NCBI GenBank assembly: GCA_937899645.1 | Contig: CALCCD010000047.1 | Location: 1-57,369, forward strand | Source of the DNA: an uncultured cyanobacterium | Lineage (GTDB): Bacteria; Cyanobacteriota; Cyanobacteriia; Cyanobacteriales; Geitlerinemataceae | DNA: 57,369 bases | Direction: 5' to 3' | Part shown: one piece after another, positions 54,848-57,369 of the stretch | Position numbering within the stretch: position 1 is the first letter of the stretch | How the letters are laid out: each line of letters starts with the position of its first letter | Notes under the pieces: generated by a model | Databases searched by the model: none | The model's input: the letters and a program-made list of their open reading frames with translations, nothing else | Told to the model about the DNA's origin: nothing | Position numbers and translations under genes: made by a program

Positions 54848-56845
54848 GTGACCAAACAACAGCCGCCCGAGCGCAATCAGCAGGGTATCAACCTTAACGA
54901 CAACGCGAAGATGAATGCCGAAAACGTGGCGCAAGTTTTTGGCGGCAATGTCGTTATCAACCAGTCAGGAGCTGCGAAGCGCGATCGCATCGAGAAAATC
55001 CTGCTGGACGCGGTGAAGACGGAGGTGGCGGGACGGCAGGAGTACGCGCTGCACAATCGGGTCTATATCGAGCTGGACAAGCGGGAAGACCCGAGCCAGG
55101 TGGTGCAGCCCTGGGAGTATGACGTGAAGGAGGGCAGCGCGGCGGCGGTGCGGTGTCCGGCGGGGATGTCGGTGGTAGAGGTGTTCGATCGCGAGGCGAT
55201 CGGCGGGCGGCTGTTGATTCTGGGTGCACCCGGTTCGGGGAAGACGACGGTGTTGCTTCAGCTTGCGGAGGAGTTGGTGAAGCGGGCGTTGGCGGATGGG
55301 GATGCGCCGGTTCCGGTGTTGTTGAATTTGTCGGCGTGGAAGAAGGAGTTTAAGGATATTCGCGGCTGGATGGTGGCGGATCTGAAGCTGAAGTATGGGG
55401 TGAAGAAGTCGAAGGCGTTGGAGTGGATCGAGGAGCGGCGGATTTTGCCGTTGTTGGATGGTTTGGATGAGTTGATGTCGGAGCGGCAGGAGACTTGCGT
55501 TCGGGTGTTGAATGAGTTTCTAAACCGCGAGTGGCCTCAAGGTAGACCGTTGGTGGTGTGTTCGCGGTTGGAGGAGTATGGGGCGTATCCGACGAATTTG
55601 GGGCTGAATGGGTCGGTGACGTTGTTGCCGTTGTCGGATGGACAGATCGAGCGGTATTTGCGGGGGGCGGGGTGTGATTGGTTATGGGATGCGGTGAGGA
55701 AAGATTTGGAGGTAATGGATTTGGTGCAATCGCCGCTGATGTTGACAATTGTTATGTTGGTGAGTGATGGGTTACATGGGGCGGAGTTGGAGCGATGGCT
55801 AGGGGAGAGGGACACCACACAAAGTCAGAGATCGCTGATTACGTTCTATGTGGAGAGGCAGTTTAAACGACAGTATTTACGTGGATCGAGTTTACTCGCA
55901 CAAAGCGGAGAAAATTCGCGCGTCTCGTATCGCAGCGATGCCGACAGGCGACGATGGCTAGGATGGTTAGCCCGAAGATTGCGCGAGCGAGGTCAGACCG
56001 AATTCTTCTTCGAGGATTTGCAAACAGATTTCCTCATCTCAAATTTGCAGAAGTCAGCTTTCATCTTCGTCACTGTGTTGACGGCCATTCTCATACTTTG
56101 CTTATTCCACCTTGCGGGGATAGTCATGATTGTTATTATGGCCTTCTCCTTTTGCATTATCGAATATAAACAAGACGACAATGCTTTCTTCCAGGCTTTG
56201 TCGGCATTTATGGGAGATTTACAGAGTCACTTCTACAAGAATCCTAAAGGAAACTCTTTTTTTGCTGTCTTGGTTGCGATGTTCTATGCTGGCTTCTCTA
56301 TTTTGGAACTAGAACTGCTCACGAGCGGTCTTCCTGGATACTTTGAAGCGAGTATTGCGGTGATTTTCTTCTCATTAATCGCAAGTAGATTTATTCAATA
56401 TACTAGTAAGATTAGACAGATTGAGATATCTAAAGGTAAGTCGGACAATCAACGCCTGTACCAATCCCTCATATCTTCGCTGTTCTTGGGAAGTGTTATT
56501 GCTCCATTCAGCCTCACGATATCGAGTGCGCTCTACGTTCAATACCTTACATATACCGATCTTGATTTATTGGAGTTCTTCCAGTTTGGCCTCACCTGCG
56601 GATTTTTCTTGGGGGCTATTTGTGGTGGCCTCCATAGGGTTATTGCCCATATATCCCTGCGTGTAAGTATCTGGCTTTTCGGCTTCGCATCTTTGGACTA
56701 CAGCCGCTTCCTTCGCTACTGCACCGAACGCGGCTTCCTCCAGCGCGTCGGCGGCGGCTACCGCTTCGTCCACGCCCTCCTCAGAGATCACTTCGCCGAC
56801 ACCGAACCCTGCCCCGGCGACCCCACCGCACCCCCCGCCCGCTGA
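54848..56845 (+). CDS. NACHT-type STAND ATPase with multi-pass membrane domain, second paralogue
   Basis: The 665-residue product is a paralogue of the NACHT protein at 23363. The GTG start is chosen because its VTKQQPPERNQQG lines up with the other protein's MTESQPPDN. The polar start (LNDNAKMNAENVAQVFGGNV) is followed by the ATPase with Walker A GAPGSGKT (126-133), Walker B LPLLDGLDEL and CSRLEEY. The membrane middle (~400-600) has six or so spans (FVTVLTAILILCLFHLAGIV, SFFAVLVAMFYAGFSILEL) and is AT-rich and unlike the first copy. The tail GGGYRFVHALLRDHFADTEP returns to near identity. It is probably a sensor/effector of antiphage or stress response, divergent from an MntA-HepT pair. Confidence 0.9.
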   Translation: MTKQQPPERNQQGINLNDNAKMNAENVAQVFGGNVVINQSGAAKRDRIEKILLDAVKTEVAGRQEYALHNRVYIELDKREDPSQVVQPWEYDVKEGSAAAVRCPAGMSVVEVFDREAIGGRLLILGAPGSGKTTVLLQLAEELVKRALADGDAPVPVLLNLSAWKKEFKDIRGWMVADLKLKYGVKKSKALEWIEERRILPLLDGLDELMSERQETCVRVLNEFLNREWPQGRPLVVCSRLEEYGAYPTNLGLNGSVTLLPLSDGQIERYLRGAGCDWLWDAVRKDLEVMDLVQSPLMLTIVMLVSDGLHGAELERWLGERDTTQSQRSLITFYVERQFKRQYLRGSSLLAQSGENSRVSYRSDADRRRWLGWLARRLRERGQTEFFFEDLQTDFLISNLQKSAFIFVTVLTAILILCLFHLAGIVMIVIMAFSFCIIEYKQDDNAFFQALSAFMGDLQSHFYKNPKGNSFFAVLVAMFYAGFSILELELLTSGLPGYFEASIAVIFFSLIASRFIQYTSKIRQIEISKGKSDNQRLYQSLISSLFLGSVIAPFSLTISSALYVQYLTYTDLDLLEFFQFGLTCGFFLGAICGGLHRVIAHISLRVSIWLFGFASLDYSRFLRYCTERGFLQRVGGGYRFVHALLRDHFADTEPCPGDPTAPPAR

Positions 56846-56855
56846 GCCACCGCCC

Positions 56856-57098
56856 ATGAAAAGCATCAAAATCCGCCAGCGCGTCGGACGAGACGGCATC
56901 CTCCGACTCGAAATCCCAACCGAGATCGCCGATCGCGACCTCGAAATCGCCATCACCTACCAGCCCGCCGCTCCCGAAACCTCCCCCGAAATTCCCCTCG
57001 CCGACCTCTACGGCATCTGCGCCGACGACCCACTGGAAATCGACGACGGAGGCATCCGCGAAACACTCGACGAAGACCTCACCGGAGCCTTCGACTGA
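56856..57098 (+). CDS. VapB-type antitoxin (cyanobacterial small acidic form)
   Basis: The 80-residue protein starts MKSIKIRQRVGRDGILRLEIP, a basic strand-turn typical of small antitoxins paired with VapC PIN toxins in cyanobacteria, and ends with the acidic LYGICADDPLEIDDGG and LDEDLTGAFD segment that wraps the toxin. It is 10 bp after the NACHT stop, and the vapC start follows 2 bp after its stop. The partner toxin is broken, so this antitoxin may now be orphaned. Confidence 0.75.
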   Translation: MKSIKIRQRVGRDGILRLEIPTEIADRDLEIAITYQPAAPETSPEIPLADLYGICADDPLEIDDGGIRETLDEDLTGAFD

Positions 57099-57100
57099 GA

Positions 57101-57208
57101 ATGCCGCGTTACCTTCTCGATACCAACGTATGCGTCGTCTACCTCAAAAGTCGCTCTGCCTTCGTCCGCGATCGTGTCCTGGCAAAATCAACCAAAAACA
57201 TCGCTGTG
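57101..57208 (+). pseudogene. truncated VapC-type PIN toxin (N-terminal fragment)
   Basis: The frame begins MPRYLLDTNVCVVYLKS with Asp7 as the first catalytic acid of the PIN domain and continues SAFVRDRVLAKSTKNIAV. After residue ~36 PIN similarity ends; the remaining frame to 57337 encodes unrelated Ser/Pro-rich sequence because it runs out of frame through an AbrB-like coding piece. A PIN toxin needs about 130 residues and three more acids, so this is dead. Confidence 0.75.
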
Positions 57209-57210
57209 TC

Positions 57211-57327
57211 ATGTACACCACAACCATCACCGACACCGGCCAAATCACCCTGCCCGACGAAATCCGCCAACACCTCAAACTCGTCAACGGTAGCCGCCTC
57301 GAATTCATCATCGACGGGCGTTGGTGA
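57211..57327 (+). pseudogene. truncated AbrB/MazE-type antitoxin fragment
   Basis: In another frame, directly after the VapC homology ends, an ATG opens MYTTTITDTGQITLPDEIRQ followed by HLKLVNGSRLEFIID, a clear SpoVT-AbrB DNA-binding domain. It stops at 38 residues (GRW, TGA), half the usual size, so the C-terminal toxin-contact part is missing. It could still bind DNA as a dimer, but is more likely debris from another toxin-antitoxin pair spliced next to the vapC fragment. Confidence 0.65.
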
Positions 57328-57369
57328 ATTGAGCTAGGGTAAGAGAGAAGCTGCGTACGGAAAACCGCC

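Overview
The window is chromosomal DNA from a cyanobacterium. It carries psbO (photosystem II extrinsic protein), the cyanobacterial form of rpoZ, small proteins of the cyanobacterial DUF3134 and DUF6761 families, an AroH-type chorismate mutase and very many HIP1-like octamers (GCGATCGC). The DNA is visibly GC-rich. The species cannot be named from the sequence alone.

Layout. 1-672: C-terminal half of a TonB-dependent receptor, cut by the window edge. 718-9476: a methyltransferase, two tandem VWA/DUF3520 surface proteins that share long identical DNA tracts, an isoaspartyl peptidase, leuC, a DUF389 membrane protein and a DUF6761 protein. 9531-15109: tRNA-Val(CAC), DUF4112, pentapeptide-repeat protein, mraY, DUF3134, a MidA-like methyltransferase, a VOC protein and tRNA-Ser(GCT). 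15278-22411: class V aminotransferase, a 49-residue membrane microprotein, prmA, serA, a gene-poor stretch with competing hairpins, a cysteine hydrolase and rpsN. 22578-26130: a defence-type cluster (HepT, MntA, the remnant of a NACHT gene end, a membrane NACHT ATPase and an AbiEii-like nucleotidyltransferase). 26155-42228: GHL10 glycoside hydrolase-like protein, ggt, psbO, trxA, a CNNM transporter, TPR protein, rpoZ, a tyrosine recombinase, a DUF1537 kinase and several hypotheticals. 42492-48636: a PilB/GspE ATPase, a cyclic-nucleotide-binding-domain protein and a GAF-GAF-PAS adenylyl cyclase, which together look like a cAMP/pilus signalling neighbourhood. 49277-54050: recN, aroH and a GT2-GT4 fusion. 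54123-57327: a second defence-type cluster (HepT, MntA, divergent membrane NACHT ATPase, a VapB-type antitoxin, and a broken VapC joined to a broken AbrB-type antitoxin).

The most notable signal is that the two NACHT-membrane proteins are close paralogues and both sit directly beside an MntA-HepT (MNT-HEPN) toxin-antitoxin pair, although the loci are about 30 kb apart and arranged differently (co-oriented in one, divergent in the other). In both, the ATPase head and the last ~30 residues are strongly conserved and GC-rich, whereas the membrane-spanning middle is AT-rich and diverged. A third, decayed copy of the NACHT tail lies between the first NACHT gene and its mntA. This suggests a modular immune gene family that reshuffles by recombination and may act together with MNT-HEPN modules. 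The remaining genes are mostly ordinary cyanobacterial housekeeping.
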